Positions 52,585 through 63,850 of a stretch of 64,000 nucleotides of DNA are shown here, one piece after another (position 1 is the first letter of the stretch; every line of letters begins with the position of its first letter). The notes beneath the pieces are model-generated. The model saw nothing but the letters and a program-made list of their open reading frames with translations, had not been told where the DNA came from and did no database searches. The stretch spans positions 2,766,501 to 2,830,500 of the forward strand of contig JAYKKI010000132.1 in assembly GCA_039881145.1 (NCBI GenBank), written 5' to 3'. The stretch comes from Druceiella hillmani (lineage: Eukaryota > Arthropoda > Insecta > Lepidoptera > Hepialidae). Made by a program: the position numbers and the translations under genes.

Positions 52585-53329
52585 CTAACAGTAAATTTTG
52601 GCACAAGCTGAAAACGCTAGAAACGTGACAGTAGACTCACTAGCCTAATAAGCAAGGTCACTAAATGGAAATACTTACAGAACTGTTCCCTTTGAAGATA
52701 CAAATACAGTAAAAAACACAGACTTAGCAAATTACTTTAAAAAGGAATGTTAAATCTGTAAAACAAAAGAAAGCAAAGAAATTATTAATATCATCATCAG
52801 ATAAGAACCGGATACTACAATCTACAGAAAATGTACCGAGAAAAACAAAACCCTACCGCCCACACATAACTTATCTTGCAACACGTTGATCCTGGCATCA
52901 TGAAGAAACTCTTAAGATTAGATAAATTTCTATTTTATTTGTTAACCTTATAATGTTAAATCTCAAAACCCTTACAAAGATGTGCTTTCTGCTTACGATT
53001 TACTTGGACTTCCGCACGAAGACAACATGAACCACTCAACAATAATTTTTCTCATATTTAAGGAAATTAAAACGACTAAAGAATCGATATTCGCTAGTTA
53101 ATCTTTTCTTTCTGTTTGATTATGTTTTTAAAATGTTTATGTCGATCTAAAAAAAGCTAAATAAAGCTTATTCCTTCGGAATCAAAATGTATATTACCAT
53201 CTAAAGAAAAAAAAAATCTCTATAGGAGAATTGAAATCTCTCGCCAGGTAGTTTTACTAGTATGTCCTGGACTATCTTAAATACTTGACATATAATAAGT
53301 ATAATATGTAAAACTTGAATCAAATAAAA
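52585..53329. other. Unique segment following family R copy 1
   Basis: No counterpart in the second copy. Scattered coding-like pieces on the plus strand (for example TNTVKNTDLANYFKKEC near 52705) suggest a decayed mobile-element gene, but no family is recognised. Confidence 0.35.
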
Positions 53330-53905
53330 AAACACTGAAATGTGTCGCGAATATCACAAAGGGGACTCTTAACAGGCCGACAACCGTATGGCACTCGGAC
53401 ATTTTTAAGTCAGGTAATCAGTTAAAAACTGGCTCGTAGTCGCTACCATATGTGATATACAGAAATGTATAAAACAAAAATCGTTTTAAAGTAGAAAATA
53501 TATAATTAAAAAAATTAACGAAATCTAATTCGAACAAGTATTTCTATTACAATTACGTAGTGTGTAAAAATAAAAGCACTCTTGAAAGTTTCAATTTATT
53601 TTTTGGAATTAGATATTTGCTAATATTATACACTACACGTCCTATCCAAAATGTATCTATCGATGAACTCAAACACTCTGTAGCGACCTTCGCAGAATTG
53701 TACTTTGTTTGTGAGTATGATATGTTGTAACTACATGGTTTGCTTTATATTGAAGCGAAATATAGTTATTTGTTAATATTATATTTATTTACCTAAATAA
53801 CGTTGCGCAATATAATTGTTTATGTATATACTTAAATAAGTATATACTTAAATAAGTATATACATAATATATAAAATATATATTTTAACAGTAAAAGATA
53901 AAATT
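53330..53905. repeat. Segmental duplication block S, copy 1
   Basis: Matches 61755-62258 in the same orientation: for example ATATCACAAAGGGGACTCTT, TCAGGTAATCAG, AATTAACGAAATCTAATTCG and GTTTGTGAGT. Lies downstream of family R in both places. Ends at three copies of TATACTTAAATAAG near 53830. Confidence 0.8.
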
Positions 53906-54114
53906 TCCAGTTTTAATGCGAATAGAAGAAACACTTTTTAGAAGACAGTATTTCCCAGTCTGAATTATCACCCTTGAATAAAATCCAGTTCCAATCCAAT
54001 TTTATATTTCTAATTTAATTATGAGTATAATTAAAACAAACAAAGTACTGTAAAGATTAGAGAGCTTGGATTCGCTATTGATGTTTTATACAATAAAATC
54101 AATTTCCTAAAACT

Positions 54115-54400
54115 ACTACATTTTTCAGCTGAGGGTGGGTGGAATGTAATTGAGAATATAATTAATAATGTAAGGGCCCATTAAAAGAGAAGTACTAGTG
54201 TGAAAGCGTTAATGAGAATGAGCGAAGCAAAAAAATATAAGAGGATAAGAATATTTATTATATAATATTTTCCGTCTTAAATAAAATTACAAGATTTGTA
54301 CTATTATTTTGCTTTTCTACAATAAATGGCGCAAGTCCCTACTTTAGGGATTTAAAATAAATAACACAACATAAATACGACTCTTAAGAACGCGCTTTAG
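54115..54400 (+). repeat. LTR-like promoter repeat L, copy 1
   Basis: CAGCTGAGGGTGGGTGGAA, TAATTGAGAATATAATTAAT, GTGTGAAAGCGTTAATGAGA, ATGAGCGAA, a weak TATA version (AAATATAAGAGGATAAG), TTTGCTTTTCTACAATAAAT and GGCGCAAGT. The order resembles an LTR: promoter, then an AATAAA-type signal. Further copies lie at 55380, 62725 and 63580, and an inverted one at 55800-55990. Confidence 0.65.
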
Positions 54401-54504
54401 ATGTTTTCATTACTTCATATATTTTTTATTTCTACTCGACGATAAATAACGCTAAATGTTTTCTATTATATAACACGATATGTTTTTTTTTAATTGTTCA
54501 TTAC
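54401..54504. other. Spacer between repeat L and the Helitron fragment
   Basis: Matches 62860-62970 of the second duplicate; no gene. Confidence 0.5.
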
Positions 54505-54735
54505 ATGCAAAAGATGTCACAAGTAAATTTCGTAAATCGTAATGTCATTGTGTTTTCAAAAACAGAACAAACCTTGTGCGTAGCTGCCGTAGACCTAAGC
54601 ATCAGTTGCTTTTGGCAAGGACAGCTGTATGTACCACTTTCCCGTGTCAGCAACGCTAACGATTTATTTGTTTATGTCCATGACGGTTCTACAGGAAACA
54701 TTGTTTACAGAGAAATTTTGTCAACAATGTTCTAA
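54505..54735 (+). pseudogene. Helitron helicase, C-terminal fragment
   Basis: An open frame of 76 residues whose last 55 match the C-terminal end of the Pif1-like helicase domain of Helitron Rep/helicase proteins: QTLCVAAVDLSISCFWQGQL, YVPLSRVSNANDLFVYV, then GNIVYREIL. The SRVSNxxxLFVY core is the diagnostic helicase C-terminal motif. Only the end of the protein is present; the replication initiator and the rest of the helicase are missing. The frame is uninterrupted, suggesting a fairly recent insertion. The fragment is absent from the second duplicate (compare 62968-62985). Confidence 0.8.
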
Positions 54736-54769
54736 AGCTCACGCGAAAGGAGTCGCAGGCACGGCTAGT
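54736..54769 (+). mobile_element. Helitron 3' terminus
   Basis: Downstream of the helicase stop comes CACGCGAAAGGAGTCGCAGG, with a short hairpin GCGA/TCGC (54743-54746 and 54753-54756), and then CGGCTAGT. CTAGT at 54765-54769 fits the CTRRT end of Helitrons, with the hairpin about nine bases upstream. The next base is A rather than the usual T. Confidence 0.65.
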
Positions 54770-54939
54770 ATTTAAGTAAATCAACAAAAATCGGTCAGTC
54801 ACGAGTGGAACTCGCACTACGATGTTTCTGTAGACATTTAGGCATTAATGAACATTTAATGCTGTATAATATTCCTACTAAAATATTTTAAAAAATTTAA
54901 TTTTTTAAAACGAAAATATATTGCCTGCTATAACTTTCA
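54770..54939. other. Spacer with a dispersed-repeat scrap
   Basis: ATCGGTCAGTCACGAGTGGA followed by ACTCGCACTACGATG resembles part of a dispersed insect repeat. The remainder matches 63000-63100 of the second duplicate. Confidence 0.45.
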
Positions 54940-55312
54940 CAGGCGCAGGTTTAAATTTTTTTTTTGCAATTTGATTGTAAATTAACAATTTTTGGATATT
55001 TTTCCTTTACTTATCTGGTAAGACGTTGCTTTTTGTCAAAGTTCATTATTCTAGTTTAAAACCAAGTACCCTACAGGTTTGGATATATTTGCAAGTGTAG
55101 CATTTTAGACTTTTATATTGCGTTGACCGAGAAGCTTAATATTTTTACAGCTCCAAGGGGCCGTAGAATTAATATCAAATACTTAGGATGTTAATTTCCA
55201 CCCGTTCCTGAGAAAAATGGTCTTGACAGACAGGCAGACAGACAGACAGACGGATGGGAAACGAAGTGATCTTATAAGGTTTCATTTTGAGATACGGAAC
55301 CCTAAAAAATGA
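54940..55312 (+). repeat. LINE-type 3' tail, copy 1
   Basis: From GCGCAGGTTTAAATTTTTTT through TTTTTACAGCTCCAAGGGGC, CTTGACAGACAGGCAGACAG, ACGGATGGGAAACGAAGTGA and GAGATACGGAACCCTAAAAA. This order (cholesteric-like spacer, CAGA run, then ACGGAACCCTAAAA) is that of a dispersed non-LTR-type repeat widespread in insects. It carries no coding sequence. Confidence 0.7.
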
Positions 55313-55379
55313 ACTCTGCTGACAGATATAAAAAAATGTCACAGAAATAAGATCTTTCTTGATATAACAAAATTTCAAT

Positions 55380-55650
55380 GTTTACCGCTATATTTTCCAG
55401 CTGAGGGTGAGTGGAACGTAATTGAGAAAATAATTAATAATGTAAGGACCAACTGAACGAACAGCTCTAGTGTGAAAGTGTTAATGAGAATGAGCGAAAC
55501 AAAAAAGTATAAAAGGACAACAATATTTATTACATAATATTTTCCGGTTTAAACAAAGTTGCAAGGTTTGTACTATTACTTTGCTTTTCTACAATAAATG
55601 GCGCAAGCAGGAATTTAAAATATATAACACAACATAAATACGACTCTTAA
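55380..55650 (+). repeat. LTR-like promoter repeat L, copy 2
   Basis: The same blocks as at 54115, with a better TATA box (AAGTATAAAAGGAC near 55507). Copies 1 and 2 flank about 1 kb holding the Helitron end and the LINE tail; the same direct-repeat arrangement is seen at 62.7-63.85 kb. Confidence 0.7.
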
Positions 55651-55799
55651 TAGAATAATATAAAGTGTACCATCGTCGCTGCTCGTAAAGATGATTCCAA
55701 ACAGATATCATCATTTCCTATTTATTATACTCCACAGTCAATAATATATAAAATAACTTCTTTTAGTATCAAATAAAATATTTTTATTCCATATTCCCC

Positions 55800-55990
55800 A
55801 TGCCTTATATTTTTACAGTGCGTTTTAAATATGAGCGGCGACGAGAAAGGGTCTCACATACGTCTGTCCTTTTATACTTCTTTACTTCGCTCATTCTCAC
55901 TATTGCTTTAGTACAGGTACATCTATTTCTATAACCCGTTACATTACTAATTACTTTGTTAATTAAATTCATTATATTTCCTCCCTACTC
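55800..55990 (-). repeat. LTR-like promoter repeat L, inverted copy
   Basis: On the minus strand it reads TAATTAGTAATGTAACGGG, GTGAGAATGAGCGAAGTAAA and GAAGTATAAAAGGACAGAC, then GTGAGACCCTTTCTCGTCGC. TATAAAAG is a good TATA box, and the following segment is the least AT-rich of the family. Confidence 0.65.
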
Positions 55991-58900
55991 ACTACTTGAA
56001 CCTATATTATTTTTAAGATAGCCTATCATCAGCGATAATTTAAACATGGCCAAACTATTTCAACTTTATTTACTCTCTGTTCACAGTTTGCACTTTTGTT
56101 GAAATTTTAAAAATTTAATTTCTAATACACTTGATGTTTGTTTATTAACTTAAGGCAATTTTTCAGAAATTATTTACAAGCTTTACAAACAATTACACAA
56201 TTCTGAATACACAAATTTAGGCGGATAACTAAAAATTGGAACCCGTCGACAAATGAAGTCTGATATTTACCTACTCAAAACTTCATTTCATTGTATTAGT
56301 CTAGATGTTGATTTTGGATATAAATTTGTATTTGTGAAGGGCATTGTAAAGCAAATGCGGCGGTAACGCTTATTACCTAGTACTACGGCTTTCTGAATAT
56401 TCATTAGTTGCTTAACGACAAGAACTTTCATTTTGTTGTATATTCCAAATACATTTGAAATTTATTTGAATTTGAAATTTATTTTGAATTTCAAGTTGTC
56501 AAAATTTCAATCAAGTTTCTTCATTCGAAAATTAGACAAAAGTTGCTAGGTGGATTTAGAATTGGACTATGTTTTAATAAAAGTCAAATTATTTTAACAA
56601 AGTGGTAACAAAACCGTGTCTGCAAGTGCGTCTCGCAAAAACCATCAGGCAATAATAAATATAACTTTCCAGTTTTATAACTTACAAGCTTGGTTAAAGC
56701 AGTTTTAAATTTTAGAAATTTCATTAATTGAGTACTTTTTATTATTTAATAGCGACATTTGTTTATTTTATAAGTAACCATCAAAGTCATACTTTTGTAA
56801 ATCTCCATTAGATGGATATTTAATAGTTTATTTGTAATTCATTATTTGCGTATATATTTGTGGAATGAAGAATAATCACTATATATCAGAATTTTCACTT
56901 CTCTTTATATTAGCCTATCATTTTTTTAAATGTTCTGCTTTCATATTAATAAATTATTATTAAATAATTTATTGGAAAACTTTCCCATATTTCGTTATAT
57001 TCAATCTCTGGATCGCATTTTTTTTTTAATTACTCTCTAAGAAGATTAATCTTAAGATCATTCTCATATATTGTGTTTGTCTGTAAAAATGAAAGAGAAC
57101 ATGCTATGAAAACATATTTTAAAATTTATTAAAGAAATTTTAAAAATACATAAGAATGATACTACCTTCTAATATCATTACCTAATAATTAGGCAATATA
57201 ATATCATTACCTAATAATTATGTAATTAAGTAAGATAATAACACGAGTTTACACACAAATTATCACAATTAGCTACAGACGCCGTAGAAAGGATTTATAT
57301 CACCGGGTTCCAAACCATTTATTCGCGTCTGATTCGAGTGAACTGACGATTATGCTACGTAATATTGCTCATAAATCTTAACCTCGTTTTGCGTCTGTGT
57401 ACCAGAGTAAAACTACCTAAGTAATTAAAATTTAAATGGAATTGGCACAAGTGATGTGGAAAATTAGTTAATCCCATAATGGGCACTTAAAACATTTACG
57501 ATGATATACGTACCGCAACATACGTTAGATATTAACAATTTTAATAAAATTTCAAATTCAATTTTAATAAAATTTTAAATCAATTTTATCACAGTTGTCA
57601 TTTGATTTGATTGAGATTAAACATTATGACAAAAATATTTCAAACTATTTAAAATTAGTTACAGTTAAGTTACTGATTTTCTTCTCAAACCTTAAACAAA
57701 ACGTTATACGACTGTTACAATATATTATGAGAAAAATAATAAATTTCGTATTTATCTGGGACAAAGTACTCTATTATTTTTAACGATGTTTATTTTGATA
57801 TCCCTAAAATATCTGACTGAAATTCTAATGTAAGTAATAGTATATAAATAAAATGAACGCGAATTTTAAACGATTTAACAATATTCATTTATTTTCACCA
57901 GATATTTTTTGAATTTATTAAATAGTTACGAATAACTTAGTTCTTTTGCAGATGGTAATAAATCCAAAGCAAAAAGAAAACCACAGCTGAAGGAAAATAT
58001 TTATCCAGACAATGAGAGGTAAAATTCCGGAACTGAAGTAAACAACTTCAAAGATACGACCTTAGATTACCCTATCGATTCTTTTAAAACAATATATTTT
58101 AATAAATGCAGTAATCTTTTGATTTAATATCACATCTAGCATTAAATAATGATATAATAGAAGGTTGATGGAAAAGGTATTTGGGATGAAAAAGTAAGAC
58201 ATGTTCTTCGCTCTAAGTTTTATATTATTTTCTACTAATAACGCGAGTTGGTATGACGTTTTTTTGTATCAAAAATTTAACAGATTACATTATTAGCATC
58301 ATTTTGCATTGACGACTTCCCTGTACTTTTCGATAGAAAATTATTTAAAACCTTCACATATACAAGTTCGGCTATTACTTCTGCGAAAATAAATTTTGTC
58401 GAGCAGGTTGGATTCATTTAACACACACTTTGCAGATACTCTTGACATTAACAAAAGTCAAACCAAAAATAATAGTTCATGTATTATGCCATTAAACACA
58501 CATGTTATGTAAATTTGGCAGCAAGATATCGATTGCCTGCAGAGTTATTGTTTATCAAAATAACTAATAAAAACATTTTGACACTTAATCACTTTTAGAA
58601 TTAAATATAAATATCAAAGTTTTCATTGCATGTCATTATTATGCCCATAATTAAAATAATTCCGGAAATCATGAAAAACGGTCAATAGATTAATTATTTT
58701 CGACATACTTTTATCTTTTAAATTATCAAAGAAGGCATAATTAAAGTGATGATCCAATGCTTTAAAATGTACTATCTTTTTAGAAACGATTTTTAGCGAA
58801 AGTAAATTGTATATCTTTTGATTAAAATGATAGCAAATATATCTACAAATGTTTTAAATCAGTGTCTTTCTATATAATCAGGTATTAGAATAATGCAAGG

Positions 58901-59414
58901 AATATAACAATCAGAAAACTTTTTACCAATTGTCAGAGGCTTTTAAAAACATAATGAGTGTAATGACCGATACCAACAAAGGGCGTAATTGCTAGTCATC
59001 GACCATTATAATGTACGTATTATCTCACTATAAAATAAATTGTCACAAAAAGAATCGTAAATAATTGATATATTCGACTATTTTCGATGAAGTCTCCAAC
59101 ACGTATTATTTAATACGGTCTGCAATTTTGTTATTAGTTTAATATTCAAAGTGGTCTGTAACAAGTAATGATAGATAATTCTTCATGATAAATTACTTGG
59201 ATTCGGTTGAAACTGTAGGTAAAATAAATGGAGATATTGTTGAATTGACATTGTACATACGAGTAATAAATGGATTCTAAATTTTGAAAAATATTTTTAT
59301 CATTTTAAAATTGGGTACCGAGAAATATTTCATTATTTATTGCTGATCATTACCAGTGGATATCGAATAGTTACATATTATTCTGTCATACTATTTTTTT
59401 TATTTATCTAAATC
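55991..59414. other. AT-rich spacer, no gene recognised
   Basis: Between the two large duplicates. No supportable gene, RNA or mobile element; short open frames such as 57595-57783 look like chance. Confidence 0.4.
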
Positions 59415-59660
59415 ATAATTCTCTTTTGAAATAATATGTACAAAAAAATATTTACTACGTCTTTTAACTCATTTTGATTAATTGTGTGGCATTTTGATAA
59501 AAGTTCTCCATAATAAGTCGGATGAAAGCTCGATATAATAGACCGAAATAGCAATAACATATAAGTAAATAAATATCTTTATGGAACTCCATAAAGAATG
59601 GAATTCAAAAAATTATATAATGCAAGCAAGTCAATACTTAAAGTGATAAAAACTAGCAAC

Positions 59661-59663
<3 letters not shown>

Positions 59664-59707
<44 letters not shown>
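59664..59707. repeat. (TA)n microsatellite, left arm
   Basis: TA array inside the left arm of the foldback structure. Confidence 0.95.
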
Positions 59708-59711
<4 letters not shown>

Positions 59712-60038
59712 TTACATATCGCATAAGAAATCAAAGCGTATCATTTGTTCCGTGCCATGAAAGTAAAAATGTAATTCACTTTAGGTCAAAAGGTGAGGAA
59801 TCAGAGTATTCTTCAAAAGTCTCTAATGATAAAAGATCTTTCATAGCACCAAGCAAACGATAAATTACACTAATTATTCTTACAAATATTATGATTCCTC
59901 ACCGTGCATGGTAATGATATATGTTGCTGGCTTTACCAACCTAAAACTAAACACATTAATTACACCGTATAAATTATATCTTAGTTTGAGTATTAAATTG
60001 CGTCGCGTCCGTATTCTGGTAATGAAGTTGAATGGTAA

Positions 60039-60350
60039 TTAGTGAATTATACGTAATAGTTTCAGGAAGTTCACTGACTGTTCCAGCTGTCGACATAACT
60101 GTAATTTACCTTTTTCACTCGTTAAATGTTGTATCAATTTCGTTTGTAAAGTAAACGTTTTTCGTTTGTAAAGCAATTTCTCTTTACGCCATATTTGAAG
60201 TATTATGTCCAACCTCTTAAGTGAGCCTCGACATTCCAACTCCTTTTCGAGCTGCCTCTAGAGAGGCCCCGGAGTTGCAGATTTTAATTATATCACTAAC
60301 CCTATCAATGTGATCCAATGACATAAATTGTAAAAGGCTTCATGATATGC
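60039..60350 (-). pseudogene. Coding-like segment of family R, copy 2, frameshifted
   Basis: Minus-strand sister of 52358-52584. MSLDHIDRV is broken by frameshifts, then SGASLEAARKG, RGSLKRLDIILQIWRKEK, a short internal duplication (CTTTACAAACGAAAAACG and TTTACAAACGAAATTG), KLIQHLTSEKGKLQLCRQLE and QSVNFLKLLRIIH. The last part lies in the arm and is repeated in the right arm at about 60850-60940 as KLQLCRQLEQSVNFMKLLRT. No family recognised. Confidence 0.35.
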
Positions 60351-60533
60351 TTTGTTTTCACTATTAAAAAAGGGAACGAAGTAACATGCGTTTGTTATAC
60401 ATTGTCTTGTGGACCCTTTGGAAATTATATATTTATAGCTCCGCTTGTTAGAATGTCATCATCCGATAAATCATTTATAAAACCAGTTCGCTTTGAATTT
60501 ACATTTGTATTCATTATAGTGTTGAAAATATAA
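60342..60533 (+). CDS. Small open frame, sister of 52184-52414, unknown
   Basis: 63 residues, MICFVFTIKKGNEVTCVCYT to FVFIIVLKI. See the sister for the substitution pattern. It lies in the centre of the foldback structure, on the strand opposite the other coding-like segment. No domain, signal peptide or promoter is convincing; the hydrophobic C-terminal third could be a membrane segment. Confidence 0.3.
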   Translation: MICFVFTIKKGNEVTCVCYTLSCGPFGNYIFIAPLVRMSSSDKSFIKPVRFEFTFVFIIVLKI

Positions 60534-61255
60534 AAAAACATTTATATTAGTAGTATTTATGTAATTCTGAGAAATCAGTTAAAAAAGGGAAGATTATACA
60601 AATATAATGAAATGTCATGTTGGAGACTAATTTTTTGCTTTATATATTAGTATTACTCCTTAATTCATTAGAATCTTATTATCTGTTCCGTTAGAATATT
60701 ATTAATTTTCATTAGAATCTTAAAACAATTCTGATGAATCTATTTGAGTTAATAAACTATTTGAGTTAATATTACAAATACATTTAAAGATATACTGGGC
60801 AAATATCGTCTACATATTGCTAAAACTTTTGTTTACAAAGGAAATTGATACAACATTTAACGAGTGATGAAGATAAATTACAGTTATGCCGACAGCTGGA
60901 ACAGTCAGTGAACTTCATGAAACTATTACGAACAATTCACTAATTACCATTCAACTTCATTACCAGAATACGTACGCGACACAATATAATACTCAAACTA
61001 AAATATAATTTATACGGTGTAATTAATGTGTTCAGTTTTAGGTTGGTAAAGCCAGCAATATATATCATTACCATGCACGATAAGGAATTATAATATTTGT
61101 CCGAATAATTAGTGTAATTTGTCGTTTGTTTGGTGCTATGAAAGAATGAATTACATTATTATTTTCACGGCACGAAACAAATGATACGCTTTGATTTCTT
61201 ATGCGATATGTAAATACATGTATAAAGACATATGTTATATAAATGCATGTATATT

Positions 61256-61323
<68 letters not shown>

Positions 61324-61331
61324 TATATATA
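61256..61331. repeat. (TA)n microsatellite, right arm
   Basis: TA array at the position in the right arm that mirrors the one at 59664. Confidence 0.95.
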
Positions 61332-61754
61332 CTATATTGCTAGTTTTTGTCACTTTAAGGATTAACTTTTTTGCATTATATAATTTTCTGAATTCCATAT
61401 TTTATGGAGATGCATAAAGATATTTATTTACTTATATGTTAGTGCTATTTCGGTCCGTTATATCGAGCTTTCATCCCAATTATTATGGAGAACTTTTATC
61501 AAAATGCCACACAATTAATCAAAATGAGTTGAAAGACCTACTAAATATTTTTTTGCATATATTATTTTAAAAGAGAAATTATTTTAGTCACATTGTGACA
61601 AATATATTTGTGATGAATCTATACAATTTCTACATGAACTTTAGTTTAGTTATGTAAAAGCATTTCACCCTACGATAATAGTTATATCATAAAATTTTAA
61701 AAATTTTATGTTAGATTGATTATTATGAAATCATCGATTTTTTGCAAATGAAAA

Positions 61755-62258
61755 AGGACACTGAAATATATCGCGAATATCACAAAGGGGACTCTTAGCA
61801 GTTGACAACCACATGGCACTCAACATTTTTATGTCAGGTAATCAGTCAAAAACTGGTCGCTATCATATATGATACACAAAAATGTATAAAACAAAAATAA
61901 GGACAAAAAATCAATTTAAATCATTATAAAATAGAAAACATGTAAGTACAAAAATTAACGAAATCTAATTCGAACAAGTTTTGCTATTAAAATTACGCAG
62001 TTTGTAAAAACAAGAGGACTCTTGGAAGTTTCAATTTATGTTTTGGAATTAGTTATTTGCCAATATTATATACTGCACTTCCTACCCAAAATGTATGTAT
62101 CGATTAACTCAAATACTCTCTAGCAACCTTCACAGAATTGTATTTTGTTTGTGAGTGTGATATGTCGTAAATACATGGTTTGTTGTATTTTGAAGCGAAC
62201 TTTATTTACTTATTAAAATTATATTTAATTACCTAAATAACGTAGCGCAATATAATTT
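61755..62258. repeat. Segmental duplication block S, copy 2
   Basis: Direct counterpart of 53330-53905. It breaks off at CGCAATATAATTTT (62248-62259), where the TIR element begins, and the match resumes after about 62672. Confidence 0.8.
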
Positions 62259-62259
62259 T

Positions 62260-62671
<412 letters not shown>

Positions 62672-62719
62672 TTTATGTGGATACTTATCTATATTTAACC
62701 GCGAAAGATACAATTTCCA

Positions 62720-62845
62720 GGTATAAAAGGATAAAAATATTTATTATATAATATTTTCTGGTTAAAATAAAGTTACAAGCGTTGTACAATTATTTTGCTT
62801 TTCTGCAATAAATGACGCAAGTAGGGATTTAAAATAAATTGTATT
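62720..62845 (+). repeat. LTR-like promoter repeat L, copy 3 (5'-truncated)
   Basis: Begins at the TATA part (AGGTATAAAAGGATAAAAAT) and continues TTTGCTTTTCTGCAATAAAT, GACGCAAGTAGGGATTTAAA. Confidence 0.65.
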
Positions 62846-63100
62846 GTTTTGATTAATTCATATATTTGTTATTTCTACTCGACGATATATAAAACTAAAT
62901 GTTTTCTATTATATAACGCGATAGGTTTTTTTAATAGTTCGTTGTATGCTATTCAACGAAAGATGTCGCAAGTAAATTTCAAGTAAAAAAACTAGGAGGT
63001 TTCCGTACACATTAAGGCATTTATGAACATTTAATACTTTATAATATTACTTAAATATTAAAAAAAAATAATTTTTTCAGAACGAAAATATATTGCCTAC
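62846..63100. other. Spacer of the second duplicate, no Helitron
   Basis: Matches 54400-54525 and 54770-54930. AAGATGTCGCAAGTAAATTTC runs directly into AAGTAAAAAAACTAGG, i.e. the site without the Helitron fragment. Confidence 0.6.
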
Positions 63101-63106
63101 TGTAAC

Positions 63107-63500
63107 CTTCACAGGCGCAGGTTTAAATTTTTTTTGCAATATGGTTGCAAATTAACAATTTTTGGATATTTTTTCTTTACTTTTCTGGCGAGACGTTGCT
63201 TTTTATCAAAATTTATTATTCTAGGTTAAAGGTAAATACACTATAGGTTTGGATAGATTTGGAAGTGTCGTATTTTAGACATTTTTATTGCGTTGACAGA
63301 GAAGTTTGATTTTTCTACAGCTCCAAGTGGCCGTAGACCTGGGTATGAGATATTAGTTTCAATTTGATACCTCCACCCGTGCCTGAGAGAAAGGGCCTTG
63401 ACAGGTAGATAGGCAGACAGACAGACGGATGGGAAACGAAATGATCTTACAAGTTTTCTTTTTTTTTTCTTTTAATATACGTAACCCTAAAAAATGAACT
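63107..63500 (+). repeat. LINE-type 3' tail, copy 2
   Basis: The same order as 54940-55312: GGCGCAGGTTTAAATTTTTT, CTACAGCTCCAAGTGGCCGT, CTTGACAGGTAGATAGGCAG, ACAGACGGATGGGAAACGAA and ACGTAACCCTAAAAAATG. Confidence 0.7.
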
Positions 63501-63579
63501 CTGCTAACAAAAAGATATGAAACAAAAATGTCACACAAATAAAATATTTCTTGATATAACAACATTTCAAAGTTTACCG

Positions 63580-63850
63580 CTACATTTTCCAGCTGAGGGT
63601 GGGTGGAACGTAATTGAGAATATAATTAATAATATAAGGGCCAATTAAACGAAAAGCATTAGTGTGAAAGCGTTAATGAGAATGAGCGAAACAAAAAAGT
63701 ATAAAAGGACAAGTATATTTATTATATAATATTTTCCGGTTTAAACAAAGTTACAAGGTTTGTACTATTATTTTTATTTTATAAATTAAATGGCGCACGT
63801 AGGGATTTAAAATATATAACACTACATAAATACGACTATTAATAGAATAA
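63580..63850 (+). repeat. LTR-like promoter repeat L, copy 4
   Basis: CCAGCTGAGGGTGGGTGGAA, GTGTGAAAGCGTTAATGAGA, AAGTATAAAAGGACAAG and ATGGCGCACGTAGGGATT. Counterpart of 55380-55650. Confidence 0.7.

Larger units (their letters stand above)
59415..61588. repeat. Foldback family R, copy 2 (2.2-kb inverted repeat)
   Basis: The left arm at about 59415-60168 and the right arm at about 60838-61588 are inverse copies, around 750 bp each and clearly diverged, separated by a centre of about 670 bp. The arms begin TTCTCTTTTGAAATAATATG, include ACATCGCATAAG-type and TTCCAGCTGTCG blocks, and each contains a TA array. The centre is inverted, relative to the left arm, when compared with 51910-52584. No transposase and no clear terminal duplication were found. 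Confidence 0.85.

Noticed and set aside
55220..55245. CAGA-rich run as a CRISPR-like or satellite array
   Set aside because: A few CAGA units within the LINE-type 3' tail; no spacers.
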